This document shows, piece after piece, positions 21,137-30,012 of a DNA stretch of 30,012 bases. Position 1 is the first letter of the stretch. Each line of letters begins with the position of its first letter. The translations under genes were made by a program, and so were the position numbers. The DNA is taken from positions 1 to 30,012 of the forward strand of contig JNDT01000837.1 in NCBI GenBank assembly GCA_000697055.1, written 5' to 3'. A model generated the notes under the pieces. It was not told the DNA's origin and made no database searches. It worked only from the letters and a program-made list of their open reading frames with translations. Source of the stretch: Saksenaea vasiformis B4078. Lineage: Eukaryota; Mucoromycota; Mucoromycetes; Mucorales; Saksenaeaceae.

Positions 21137-23024
21137 ATGATCTTTTCTGGTACTCGAATCATCGGCGTAGCTGGTGCAATTGGTCTTGCTATGGGTGCTC
21201 AGGCAGCGTCCTTCCCGGATGAACATAGTGTGGTTCAATACTGGGGTCAGGTAACTTAAGCAAGTGATAGGGATTGGAACATGCTCTTACGTTCAATGCT
21301 CAGAATTCTGCTGGCGCTGGCGCTAATGCCCAAAAATCGCTTGCCACCTATTGTGACGACTCGACTGATGCAGTTATCCTATCTTTCATTTCGGAATTTA
21401 ACGTTGATGGTCTCCCGGTGTTGAATCTTGCCAACGCCTGCACCGAAACGTTCTTTCCCGGAACAAATCTACTGCACTGCCCTCAAGTGGGAAAAGGTTG
21501 GTTGCATATGACAATTAGCATTTCCTAAACTAGGCTTCCAAAACAGACATCAAAACATGCCAGCAAAAAGGCAAAAAGGTTCTTCTATCTCTTGGCGGTG
21601 CCTCTGGGGCTTATGGTTTCCGAAATGATGCAGAAGGTGAAAAATTTGCTGACACCATGTGGAACCTGTTTGGTAAAGGTTCCAGCAAGACACGTCCGTT
21701 TGACGATGCTATCGTGGACGGATTTGATTTGGACATTGAAGGAGGCGGTCCTACTGGCTACGTTGTAAGTGTATTAAAAGAAAAACTGCAAGAGAAAGGG
21801 CGTTACTTATGCTATCTCAGGCTTTTGTAAAGCAACTTCGGAAACACTTTCAAACGGATTCTTCCAAATCCTATTACGTGACATCTGCACCTCAATGCCC
21901 GTTTCCCGATGCAATGCTTGGATCAGTCATCAGCTCGGTTGGATTTGATGCCATTAACGTTCAGTTCTACAACAATTACTGTTCCACTGGTGGAGGCAGC
22001 TTCAATATGGATGTTTGGGACAAATGGGCAAGAGAAACCTCGCCTAACAAGGATGTGAAGATTTTCGTTGGCGTACCTGGTTCCACCGGCGCTGCTGGCA
22101 GCGGTTACGTTCCTTTCGACCAATTGCAACCAATCATTGAATCTGTTGCTGCGAAATACAAGAGCTATGGTGGCATTACAGTTTGGGGTACGTTCTGACA
22201 GCACGCTTTATCTAAGTTGGTGGCTAACATCATCTATAGATGCATCACAATCTTACGGAAACAAAGAAGTTTCTCCAAACTACGCGGTTGCCGTCGGGCA
22301 GCTGGTCCACGGCGGTTCCAGTGGCCCTAAACCGCGACCAACCCAAACCAGCACAACTGCCGCCCCTTCTTCTACGAGTTCGGCTCATGAAGGCCATTCC
22401 ACAAAGCCTACGACCACCCAGCCCACCGAAACCTCGACACCTGTCCCAACTGGCAAGCCAACAATGCCCTGCGCGAAGGAGGGGGCTAAATGCTCGGTCG
22501 AAGGACAATATGTCTGTACTGGCAAAGGATTTGCGATCTGCAACCATGGCAAATGGGTTACGCAATCTTGTGCTGCTGGACTTACTTGCTTTTCCACAAC
22601 GGATGGCGGTTCAATCTACTGTGGTCAGGGCACTGGTTCCACAGATAGCTGCTCTATTGCTTCCGATCCATTTGGTGCTGCAGACCCCGATGGTGCAACG
22701 GCAAAGCCTTACAAAAGCTCTCGTGTCAGTGCTGAGCTGTCTGTGACAGACTCAGATGCCCATTCATTTGAGGCTGTGATTAATGCTCGCAAGCTGGATT
22801 CTAAACCCTTCAAGAACGATGTCGTTGTTGAGTTTACAGCTCCAAAGAACATCAAAATTACACACGTCGATAACGGCAAAGTGAAGCAGCAAGGACGCAA
22901 GGTCAAGCTTCAACTACGAAATACAAAAAAGAAAAGCATGTCTTTTGTCTTCAAGATGAAGGGCAAGGTCGTATCTGGCGTTTTTGCAGCTCCCGATGCT
23001 AGAAGTATGAAATTCAAATCCTAA
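21137..23024 (+). CDS. Secreted GH18 class III chitinase with CBM19 and a C-terminal extra domain
   Basis: Endochitinase hydrolysing beta-1,4-GlcNAc chains, likely for wall remodelling or cell separation. Five exons: 21137-21250, 21304-21496, 21547-21764, 21821-22187, 22240-23024; 558 aa. The signal peptide ([17 protein letters not shown]) ends near residue 25. The GH18 domain runs about 28-320: [22 protein letters not shown], catalytic DGFDLDIE with acid Glu167, NVQFYNNYC, and GGITVWDAS. A Ser/Thr/Pro-rich linker (about 323-373) should be O-glycosylated. CBM19 follows at 375-425 with six-plus cysteines ([18 protein letters not shown]). The last roughly 130 residues form a lysine-rich, strand-rich domain ([18 protein letters not shown]) ending KFKS, without a GPI signal. 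Layout resembles Rhizopus-type and yeast Cts1-like chitinases. Introns are 50-56 nt. Confidence 0.95.
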
Positions 23025-23066
23025 ATGTAGTATTCTGTACTTTCCATGGAATTTTATGTTCTAAAA

Positions 23067-23087
23067 AATAAATTTGCGTCCAATAAA
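23067..23087 (+). terminator. Candidate polyadenylation signals of the chitinase gene
   Basis: Two AATAAA hexamers (23067-23072 and 23082-23087), 43-63 bp after the stop codon. Either could direct 3' end formation. Confidence 0.5.
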
Positions 23088-23304
23088 TGTACACACATAA
23101 TCAATGATACGGCAACCTAGAGTAATTTGGGCTACGTTGGTACCCCTGATGCTTGATGTCCCTCGATCCAAACTCGGAACATACACGGTAAGGCATTCCT
23201 AACCTCCTATTGGTGGCTGTGATTCAAAGTTTTCAGCCACTCCCCATGTCCTGTAAAGCGACATTCCCGAGACTTCTTCCCTACAGTGCAACACATTACG
23301 CAGA

Positions 23305-24157
23305 ATGGCGACAAGAGCAATTTTGACGCATTTATCAAGAACGGCTACGTCTGGCGTACGTAATGCTGTTAAATTACAGACTATTCAAAAACGGACCATG
23401 CTATCCAATGTCATGACTAATCCTATGCTCCGTCAACCTGTCATGAGAACCCAATCGTTACTGGGTAGCCAGCAAGGTACTGAACATCGAAGGAACTCTT
23501 TTACGTTTGCTAACCTAACCAGTTCGTACTATGTTTATCCAGACTGAAAGAACGCCAAATGATGATTCACTGAAGTTTATCCCTGGTGTGTCTGTGATGG
23601 AAAATGGTTCTGCAGAGTTCTTGGACGTACGAAGCTCGATGCAATCGCCTCTGGCTAAACAGCTTTTTCAAATCGATGGAATTGTTGGCGTTTTCTTTGG
23701 CCCTGATTTTATCACTATTTCCAAAGATCCCAACAGCGAGTGGCAATTGATGAAACCAGATGTATATGCCGCTATCATGGATCATTTTTCATCTGGCCAG
23801 CCCATTATGTACAACGAAGCAGATCTGGCAGCTAGCGACACAGCTATCCATCCGGATGATTCTGAGGAAGTACAGATGATCAAAGAACTCTTGGATACAC
23901 GTATTCGACCGGCCATTCAGGAAGATGGTGGAGACCTTGAGTTCTGTGGATTTGAGCAAGGCATTGTCAAGATCAAGCTGAAGGGTAGCTGTCGAGGATG
24001 CGATAGCTCCATTGTAACATTGAAGAACGGCATTGAGAATATGCTGATGCACTATATCCCAGAAGTTGAAGGAGTCGAACAGGTCATTGATGAAAACGAA
24101 GCAGTGGCGCTGCAGGAGTTCGATAAACTGGAGAAAAGGCTAGGTGAAAAGGATTAA
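23305..24157 (+). CDS. NFU1: Mitochondrial iron-sulfur cluster scaffold/carrier protein NFU1
   Basis: Delivers 4Fe-4S clusters to mitochondrial enzymes such as lipoate synthase and aconitase-type targets. Two exons, 23305-23476 and 23523-24157, joined by a 46-nt intron that keeps frame; 268 aa. The first roughly 55 residues form a basic, Ser/Thr-rich presequence ([19 protein letters not shown]). The Nfu N-terminal domain (about 60-150) begins [18 protein letters not shown] and contains [18 protein letters not shown]. The C-terminal NifU-like domain (about 175-250) has [14 protein letters not shown] and the cluster-binding Cys-x-x-Cys in GSCRGCDSS (Cys214, Cys217). It starts 280 bp after the chitinase stop and converges with the prefoldin gene. 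Confidence 0.95.
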
Positions 24158-24807
24158 CGATAGAAAAATGTATCATTATATCAGTAAATATATGCTTCTG
24201 CTACCAACGTTTAACTAATTGCCATTAAGACGTATGCGAAAGATTCTGTTTGCGACCGTTGATTGTATATCGACATTAATCAGAAATTAAAGTTGATAGT
24301 TCGTGAGATCATTTCAACGTTAACAAAACGCTCAATACAGGCCTCTTGTGCATTTGCTACTTACTAAGTCATAGCATCTTTAAGATTCAGGTGAGAATAT
24401 GTTGGGCAAGAGTTTGCTATGAAATCATCTGTTAAACTGACATGCAAGCGTGCTTCTATCGACAAACATGAAGAGAAATCCGACACTTATGTTTGCAGCG
24501 CCTAGTCTCCGGTTCCGACTTCCATCGTTCGTACAAAACCCAGACGCAACGGTCAGTATACATTATCCACGATATGACCAACTCACACTCCTGTTTTTCG
24601 GAAGAAATGACATTTGGGTTCAAATGGGAAAATGTTTGTTCCAAGCAAGCAATTGCGATGATGATGATGATGACGATACGTTTATTATACATAGTTTTGC
24701 CCACATATTCATCATTGCCTACAGCACTACCATGCCAAGTACTCAGAGCACCGATCTTGCCCACATATGCTGTACACCAATGACTTGATGCGACCACAAT
24801 GTCTGTG
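24158..24807. other. Convergent intergenic region between NFU1 and prefoldin 4
   Basis: No recognisable gene. Several overlapping frames in three phases suggest composition effects. A GAT/ATG trinucleotide microsatellite lies at about 24657-24677. Holds the 3' ends of both neighbours. Confidence 0.45.
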
Positions 24808-25318
24808 CTAGTCTTTTTCCAAGTTAATTGCATTTCCGAACTTTGTGTACAATGTTTTCTTGAGCTCTTCCATCTTGCCATGGACACCATCGATATCGCT
24901 TCGGACTGCTTCCAGATCAAGTCCAATTTTTTCAGAATCCTTAGCTACCCGTTCAAGCGCTTCAGATACCGCAATATGGACAAACGTGTCGCCGATTCTA
25001 TGCCTCACTAGCTCGTCCTCGTCAGCTAATTCGAGCTCCATAGATACATCATCCAGGTATTCTTTTTCTTGCTATAATATAGCTCAGATTATGGTCGGTA
25101 CTGACATCTCACTACCTTCATCTTTTCATACTTTTCCTCAAGGTCATCGATGTTGGCATTAAGCTTGCTGAACTCGTTAATCAACTGTTGATCTTTCCAG
25201 GAGACTTCAACTTCCGCATCGTTCTCCTCTTTCTGGCTCAACTACAAGACATAACGCGTTAACCAATATAGATGCTAATTGACGTACTTGTCTTGTTTAC
25301 CATACGAATGTTTGACAT
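24808..25318 (-). CDS. PFD4: Prefoldin subunit 4
   Basis: Beta-type subunit of the hexameric prefoldin chaperone that hands unfolded actin and tubulin to the CCT/TRiC chaperonin in the cytosol. Three exons: 25301-25318, 25116-25241, 24808-25071; 135 aa, the family's usual length. Exon 1 encodes only MSNIRM. Exon 2 carries VSWKDQQLINEFSKLN, start of the N-terminal coiled coil. The beta-hairpin region reads LELADEDELVRHRIGDTFVH, matching the conserved family core, and a second coiled coil (about residues 90-125) follows. Introns are 59 and 44 nt, GT-AG, in phase 0. The yeast name is GIM3. Confidence 0.93.
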
Positions 25319-25631
25319 GGTGGTATATGAAAGGCTAAAGCTGCAAGCGTATGTAGATGAGAGAAAATGAGCGAGTTCTTCAACGCGTAAAAAAAGTGGT
25401 CACCTTTTCCGATGTGTCCAAAGGATTTGCTTTTCCAGACCTCTAGGAGCCATACCTAATCCGACCCGCACTTTTTGGAACCATAACTTGCACAACCGCA
25501 CATCAACCGAATCTACCCTAAACTTTATTAATCTCCGGGCCGGGAATTTGGTATGGCTCCTAAGAAAAAGGCTCACCGTATTATGTTATTGTTCTGTGGT
25601 ACTAGTCCCAACGAAGTTCTTTTTTTCTGGG
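25319..25631. other. Upstream region of prefoldin 4 with an abortive plus-strand start
   Basis: Divergent flank. An ATG at 25553 in GGTATGGCT context opens a plus-strand frame starting MAPKKKAHRIMLLF that runs directly into the TIR element at 25632 and stops inside it. It may be the 5' end of a gene cut by the insertion. MAPKKK-type starts occur in eIF4B-like and ribosomal proteins, but this stretch is too short to assign. Confidence 0.35.
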
Positions 25632-26030
25632 GGGAATTGCTACGGACACCCAGCGTCTGTCTCTTAGGGACACTCATGCAACACAATTTAGAGAACTGTT
25701 TGAATAGATAGCTTAGAATTCTCTAATGAAATCTGATCATATACAAATATCCACGAGTATTTGAGTCTCCGTGGGTTGACCGTTTAGGCTTAGATAGATG
25801 AACGGGATGACATCTGCCTATAGGCGCTCGATAAGGGCTTAACTCATGGACACTCAGCTCATAGGCACTCATCTTACGGACTCTAGCTTCAGAGATACCC
25901 ACAACTCGGCTTTTATTTGAGCACAGTCATACTTGCATCAAAATTCGATGAGATGTTTGCACAGCCGCCAGCGAAAACGCGTTACATGAGTGTCCCTAAG
26001 CGGAGATTCTGAGTGTCCGTAGTAATTCCC
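25632..26030 (+). mobile_element. Complete 399-bp non-autonomous TIR element (MITE)
   Basis: Left end GGGAATTGCTACGGACA; right end read on the opposite strand GGGAATTACTACGGACA. The terminal inverted repeats run about 50 bp and share the block CTTAGGGACACTCATG, with a few mismatches (GCGTCTG versus GAATCTC). No coding. The core matches the truncated copy at 2533. A target duplication is unclear (flanks CTGGG and TTCTC). Superfamily not assigned. Confidence 0.88.
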
Positions 26031-26839
26031 TTCTCACATCATGATCCTCTGATAACATCCTTCATAGTCATTTAAGGCGGATATTCAGAAGTTTTGTAGA
26101 TATGAGATTGTTTTCCGAATCAAAAGATGACGAATAAATATGCAACGTTTGAGCGGCCGCCGATGTTCTAAGAAATATGATTGATTGAAATGATCGCCGC
26201 TCTACGATAGCATAAACGCTTCTAAAGAGGACGCACTCATTTTATTTAGAAGGGGTCGTTTGAAAGAAATGACGTGTGATGTGCGAACACGCAGCATTTA
26301 CTAAACTTTCGGACGTTCTGATGAGACACGACCATCCTCCAATTCTTATATGACTTTCATCATTATGACAGAACGTGACGAGCGAGAAAAGAAACAGAGT
26401 TCAACTCAATTATTCAAGTTTTTCGTTATAAGGGGCCCGAGTTTTAGATGGCTTTCGGAAATTCGGACTCGATTGAGTGTGAGCACCACGTTGTTACGCT
26501 GCATTTTTGACTTGTCGGTATAAGTAGAGATGTTTCCAGGTAGTGTCTAAGCGTAAACTTGATGACAGAAATAGCTGGTAAAGTATGGAAAGAGGTAGTT
26601 TCGGTTGATAAAAGAGTTCACTTTGTGTGAGTACCAGGTGTGGATTTGAGTCAAACACCAAGACTGGAGTAAGCGGTAGAGCTTGAAGAAAAGAAAAGAA
26701 AAGATAAGGTAGAGTATCTGTTGTCTGGATCGACAATATATAAAGATATCTGTTTGACAAAGAGTATAGTCGTTAGTAAAATCGTTGGTATGGTTACCTT
26801 TGATCTCGTATTGATTCTATCAATTAGAGATATATAGAG
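26031..26839. other. Intergenic, transposon-rich flank, no gene seen
   Basis: Between the MITE and the left LTR-like unit. A minus-strand frame at 26494-26760 (88 codons) is Leu/Ser/Tyr-rich with no recognised domain and is probably chance. Confidence 0.35.
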
Positions 26840-27640
26840 ATGAACTAGAGATATTTCTCGGGTAATCAGCGAGTTAGATCGGAAGAAATATAGAATTTCG
26901 GTAAAAGGAAAAGAATAAGTAAAATAAAAAGGGATAGCGGAATCAGCGTCGCTTGTAAATCAATCGGATAGAATATAAAAAAAATAGAGGAAAAGAAAAA
27001 GAAAGGATCGCACACTATGGGAAAAGAACTATGACGCTTGACGTAAATCTAACATAAATTTAATTTGTATAACACAATATAACAGAACATAACACGTTAT
27101 AAACAGTGTAGTATGTATGACACAAATCTAACGTAAATCTAACGTAAGCCTAATATACGTCTAATGATAAAGAAAGTGAAAGAAAACAAGTATGAATATG
27201 GTTTCAGTAAACAGATATTGAATACAGTTGTAGAACACGTGTATGAACAAAGAGACCTGCCCTTTTCTTTAAATCTAACAAAAATCTAGCGAAAAACTGA
27301 GATCAAAATATAACACAGATCTAACATCATCCAGAAATTGTTAGATTTGCGTTATATTCTGACTTTAGATTTCTGTTAGATTTCTGTGAGATTCATGTTA
27401 TGCTTTTTCCCATAGTGGCAGATTCTGGTTAACGGTAGTTTCTTGAGAATAACCAATGGAGGCAGAGCAATAAAAGGCGGCTTTGAAAATAAGAGAAAAA
27501 CCTTTGGAAAAGACCTTTTGAGGTGGCTAGAATAGACCAAGAGAAAATTGTATTCTGATAACCTTTTGATAACCTAAAGTTTTATTCATTGAATTGAAAG
27601 GGTATTTATACAAAATAAATCGATAGAAAATAATTTCGCT
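26840..27640 (-). mobile_element. LTR-like promoter/leader unit, minus orientation, split by a CACTA-like element
   Basis: Read on the minus strand: TATAAATA (27603-27610), an AATGAATAAA polyadenylation-like site, then TTATCAAAAGGTTATCAGAA, TCTCTTGG, GCCGCCTTTTATTGCTCTGC, GGTTATTCTCAAGAAACTA and GTTAACCAGAATCT. After the 405-bp insertion it continues with ACAAGCGACG and CCCTTTTTATTTTA. All these blocks recur in the same order at 29075-29450 on the plus strand. TATA, a nearby polyadenylation site and repeats upstream (G-rich units near 27720-27790) suggest LTR U3/R/U5. No TG...CA boundaries or primer-binding site were identified, so LTR status is inferred. Confidence 0.55.
27013..27417. mobile_element. 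405-bp CACTA-like non-autonomous element
   Basis: Left end CACTATGGGAAAA, right end on the opposite strand CACTATGGGAAAA: a 13-bp perfect terminal inverted repeat starting CACTA, flanked by a 3-bp direct repeat GCA (27010-27012 and 27418-27420). Both features fit the CACTA/EnSpm superfamily. Subterminal regions are filled with short repeats of the AAATCTAAC/GTTAGATTT type in both orientations. No coding. It interrupts an LTR-like unit whose uninterrupted counterpart is at 29255-29270. Confidence 0.82.
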
Positions 27641-29044
27641 AAGTGGATGAACATCTAGTCTATCATGGCTCTGGTAGATAGTAGTGGCAAGTAACTGATT
27701 CTTGGAGTTTCAGCTTGGGAGTTTATTGGGGGTCTGTTTGGAGGTACATTGGGGGTTCGTTTGGAGGTTCGTCTTTGGGGGTTCATTTCATGAACCTAAT
27801 AATAGCAGCTAGAGTATTCCACTAAAAGAATAAGAAAGAAAAGAAAAATAAAATAATGTCAATGTCAATGTAATTGAGAAAACTAGAAATAGCGGCAACA
27901 TTGCCTGAAAGTAAAAAATAGCACGCTACAACGGTATTGCCCCCTAGTTTGTCAAAGGCGGCAGGCCATCAAGCTGACTCCAAGAATTCAAGAACCGAAT
28001 GTCAAAAAGAGAAAGATGACAACTCTGTCCTGTTCTCTTGTCTTTCTACCGCGTTTGTCCTCATCTCTCAACATTGCGACATTCTTGTCCTGATCTTTAC
28101 AATCTGAAGAACCAAGAGGATGAATGAGAAAAAACAAGAGACAAGAGAAGTCAGCGAGACTTAGATGGATCCTTTATTGAATAAAAAGTATTTCTCTTTT
28201 TATAACAAAATCATCCATGTGTCATATTTTGGCATATACAACAGATACAAACATCTTCACATTACCTAAAGCAGTAATTTTAAAATAGTGATCGTAAAGA
28301 AGTTCTTCCACTTTAACTCAGCTATCAATCTGATACCTTATCAATCTGAAACCTGGTAAAAAAGATTTTTTATATCCAGGAACTCAGAGACTAATTCTAA
28401 GAATACCGAGAACAAGGACAATGACCTTACCATTGGTTCTCGTCATGAAAAACTTTTTCTAAGGTCAATTAAGATTACCGATTGGTTCACAATAATAAAG
28501 AACAAAACTACGATCAGAAACCTACTGTTGCACCTTGACATCTTAATTAAGTGTCTATATAATGACACGTGACGTCAGTCCTGGTATTAAAAGACTAGAT
28601 TCAGTTATCATAAATCCTGGTTCTGTTTTTCAGAAATAAATTCGAGTCTCACGAATTCTCTCGTTATCCATCTCGACGCTGTAGGATCCCATTTTTTTTA
28701 TTATTTTATTTTTTTTAATTTTTTTCTTTTTGCTTATTTTGTTATTTTTTTTATTTCTATTTTATTCTTATCTTGAAACTACCAGTGTTAAATAAATGGG
28801 GATGAAGAAAAACGATGGAAAAAAAGAACGAAGAATACTAAGATATAGCAACCGCCGCTTCAGATTAAAAACTCCCAAATTACATGGTTTACACCCCCCA
28901 CATTTGTGCTGCGTAGAAACACAGGAAGGTTTACAACGTAGCAACACAAGAAGGTTCACAACGTAGCAACACAGGAGAGTTCATACCGTAGCAACACGGA
29001 TAAATCAGTAACAAGGCAACCCGGAAGAATTTAGTTTCAAGATA
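27641..29044. repeat. AT-rich LTR-like and tandem-repeat DNA between the inverted units
   Basis: No gene. Contains a G-rich tandem repeat (about 27720-27790, units like GGGGGTTCGTTTGGAGG); a second minus-strand TATA plus AATAAA pair (28196-28204 and about 28171-28182); a plus-strand TATATAA near 28556 followed by TGACGTCA at about 28570; long T-rich runs at 28690-28770; and a 25-bp tandem repeat at about 28911-29020 (unit like CGTAGCAACACAGGAAGGTT). The set looks like U3 regions of several LTRs, but boundaries cannot be drawn. Confidence 0.45.
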
Positions 29045-29450
29045 GATTTCTTTTTTTGTATCGATCAATTTTTGTATAAATATTCCAACTTTTTGTTCAA
29101 TAAATCAACAGGTTAAAACAGCATCTTTCTCTTGGTTTTTCTCAAGTACTCAAGAAAGGTCTTTTCTAAAGGTTTTCTTTTATTTTTCAAGCCGCCTTTC
29201 TTTATCTGCTCTGCCTCCGTTGGTTATTCTCAAGAAACTACCGTTAACCAGAATCTATTGATTCTATTTCTTTTTCTTTTCTTTTTATTTTTTTTTTTTA
29301 CTCTTTTTCCTGACAAGCGACGACAATTCCACTGTCTTCCCTTTTTATTTTATCTTTTCTTTTATTTCTTTTCTTACCAAATCTCTTTTATTCCTTCTGA
29401 TCCAACCTGCTAATCACTCGAAAAATACTATTTTTTTATCTCTATGTTGT
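29045..29450 (+). mobile_element. LTR-like promoter/leader unit, plus orientation
   Basis: TATAAATA at 29075-29082, TTCAATAAATC 14 bp later, then TCTCTTGG, AAGGTCTTTTCTAAAGG, GCCGCCTTTC, CTGCTCTGCCTCCGTTGG and GTTAACCAGAATCT, followed by a T-rich stretch with ACAAGCGACG and CCCTTTTTATTTTA. Homologous in inverted orientation to 26840-27640. Preceded by a 25-bp tandem repeat and followed 400 bp later by an open reading frame in the same direction, as expected for an LTR and leader. Confidence 0.55.
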
Positions 29451-29852
29451 ATCGAGACTGGAGAAGTACAATGAGACTGAGGAGTGTCGTTTATTTTGAT
29501 AGAAAAGTTGACCAAGAACTAATACTAGATTATGTTGATATTTATATTGTCAGTGATTGAGATTAAATATATTTAGGTAGTTGTGGTATTTCACCGTAGT
29601 TAAGAGAATATAGTCATTATAAACTGTATCTCTTGATTGGACTTGTTTCAGAGACATAAGCTCCGTTAAGAAGAATTTTATTTTATTTACAACAGTAGCG
29701 GAAAAGTAGTAATAATCCTCTTTTTTTACTTCTATCCCGAAATAAACAGGAGTCTCACCGTACTATCGTTGTTCTCGGTGTATATTGTCTTTTATTGATC
29801 ATCATCTCCAAATACTACATTTTTTTACGGTGAAGACGAAACCCCTGTCAAG

Positions 29853-30012
29853 ATGACAATACAAAATCAAGACCCTGTTTCGGATTTGAACAATCCCCAT
29901 GTTTCTCCCATTGATCAAGATGTGGATATGGATCAACATCCATCCATTGAAAACAACCATCCATCTGTCGTGTCCTCGCCTGGTGAGACCAGATCGAACC
30001 CTAGCGAAACTG
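29853..30012 (+). CDS. N-terminus of a reading frame leaving the window, possibly retrotransposon gag
   Basis: Partial: starts ATG at 29853 (TCAAGATGACA) and stays open to the window end, 53 codons. The sequence is acidic and Asn/Asp/Gln/Pro/Ser-rich (MTIQNQDPVSDLNNPHVS; VDMDQHPSIENNHPS), with no recognisable domain. Low-complexity acidic N-termini of this type are common in fungal Ty3-type Gag proteins, and it lies downstream of the LTR-like unit, so gag is the leading guess. A host gene driven by this promoter is the alternative. The 400-bp leader (29451-29852) shows nothing else. Confidence 0.4.
   Translation, partial: MTIQNQDPVSDLNNPHVSPIDQDVDMDQHPSIENNHPSVVSSPGETRSNPSET

Noticed and set aside
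22068..22239. Long plus-strand frame through the chitinase intron at 22188-22239 in a shifted phase
   Set aside because: The conserved GH18 sequence requires the splice at 22187/22240; the continuous frame is a shadow in that part.
24456..24926. 156-codon minus-strand frame
   Set aside because: It overlaps the prefoldin 4 coding exon in another frame and includes a microsatellite-derived isoleucine run.
1..30012. CRISPR arrays, bacterial operons, ribosome binding sites, riboswitches, prophage
   Set aside because: The window is eukaryotic nuclear DNA with dense spliceosomal introns; none of these structures is present.

Overview
The window is nuclear DNA of a filamentous fungus, most likely an early-diverging Mucoromycota lineage (Mucorales-like). 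The support is dense short spliceosomal introns (about 44-112 nt), a class III GH18 chitinase with a CBM19 module, a SWIM-finger Mutator-like transposase remnant, and a U12-type AT-AC intron, a class essentially missing from Dikarya but reported from Mucoromycota. Taxon is inferred from gene style only.

Layout, left to right. 1-251 holds one end of a TIR transposon family. 629-2029 (-) is coproporphyrinogen III oxidase (HEM13) with a mitochondrial presequence. 2533-2836 is a truncated TIR element, followed by a small membrane-anchored unknown gene (2939-3467, +). 3796-4917 (-) is a decayed Mutator-like transposase C-terminus. 6298-7686 (+) is a Brr6/Brl1-type nuclear envelope protein whose fourth intron is AT-AC U12-type. 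It converges on an unrecognised four-exon gene (7731-8626, -). 9767-11206 (-) is a ten-helix nucleotide-sugar-transporter-like protein. 12515-13169 (-) is cytochrome b5 with a 10-nt microexon. 14782-18221 (+) is VPS34, the class III PI 3-kinase, in 18 exons, flanked by a roughly 0.6-kb imperfect inverted repeat (14016-14674 and 19289-19876) that carries a minisatellite. 21137-23024 (+) is the chitinase, 23305-24157 (+) NFU1 and 24808-25318 (-) prefoldin subunit 4.

From about 25.6 kb to the end the DNA is transposon-dominated and AT-rich. It contains a complete 399-bp TIR element (25632-26030), two LTR-like promoter/leader units in opposite orientation (about 26840-27640 and 29045-29450), a 405-bp CACTA-like element with a 3-bp target duplication inserted into the left unit (27013-27417), and the start of a reading frame that runs off the window (29853 onward), plausibly a retrotransposon gag.

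The genes are housekeeping functions with no operon-like logic: heme synthesis, Fe-S delivery, nuclear pore/envelope biology, ER redox, vesicle/autophagy lipid signalling, cell-wall chitin turnover and cytoskeletal protein folding. I found no obvious new multi-gene system. The most notable items are the U12 AT-AC intron, the microexons, the inverted repeat around VPS34 and the cleanly delimited CACTA-like insertion. All exon models were assembled by hand from splice signals, reading-frame continuity and family conservation. No RNA or database evidence was available.
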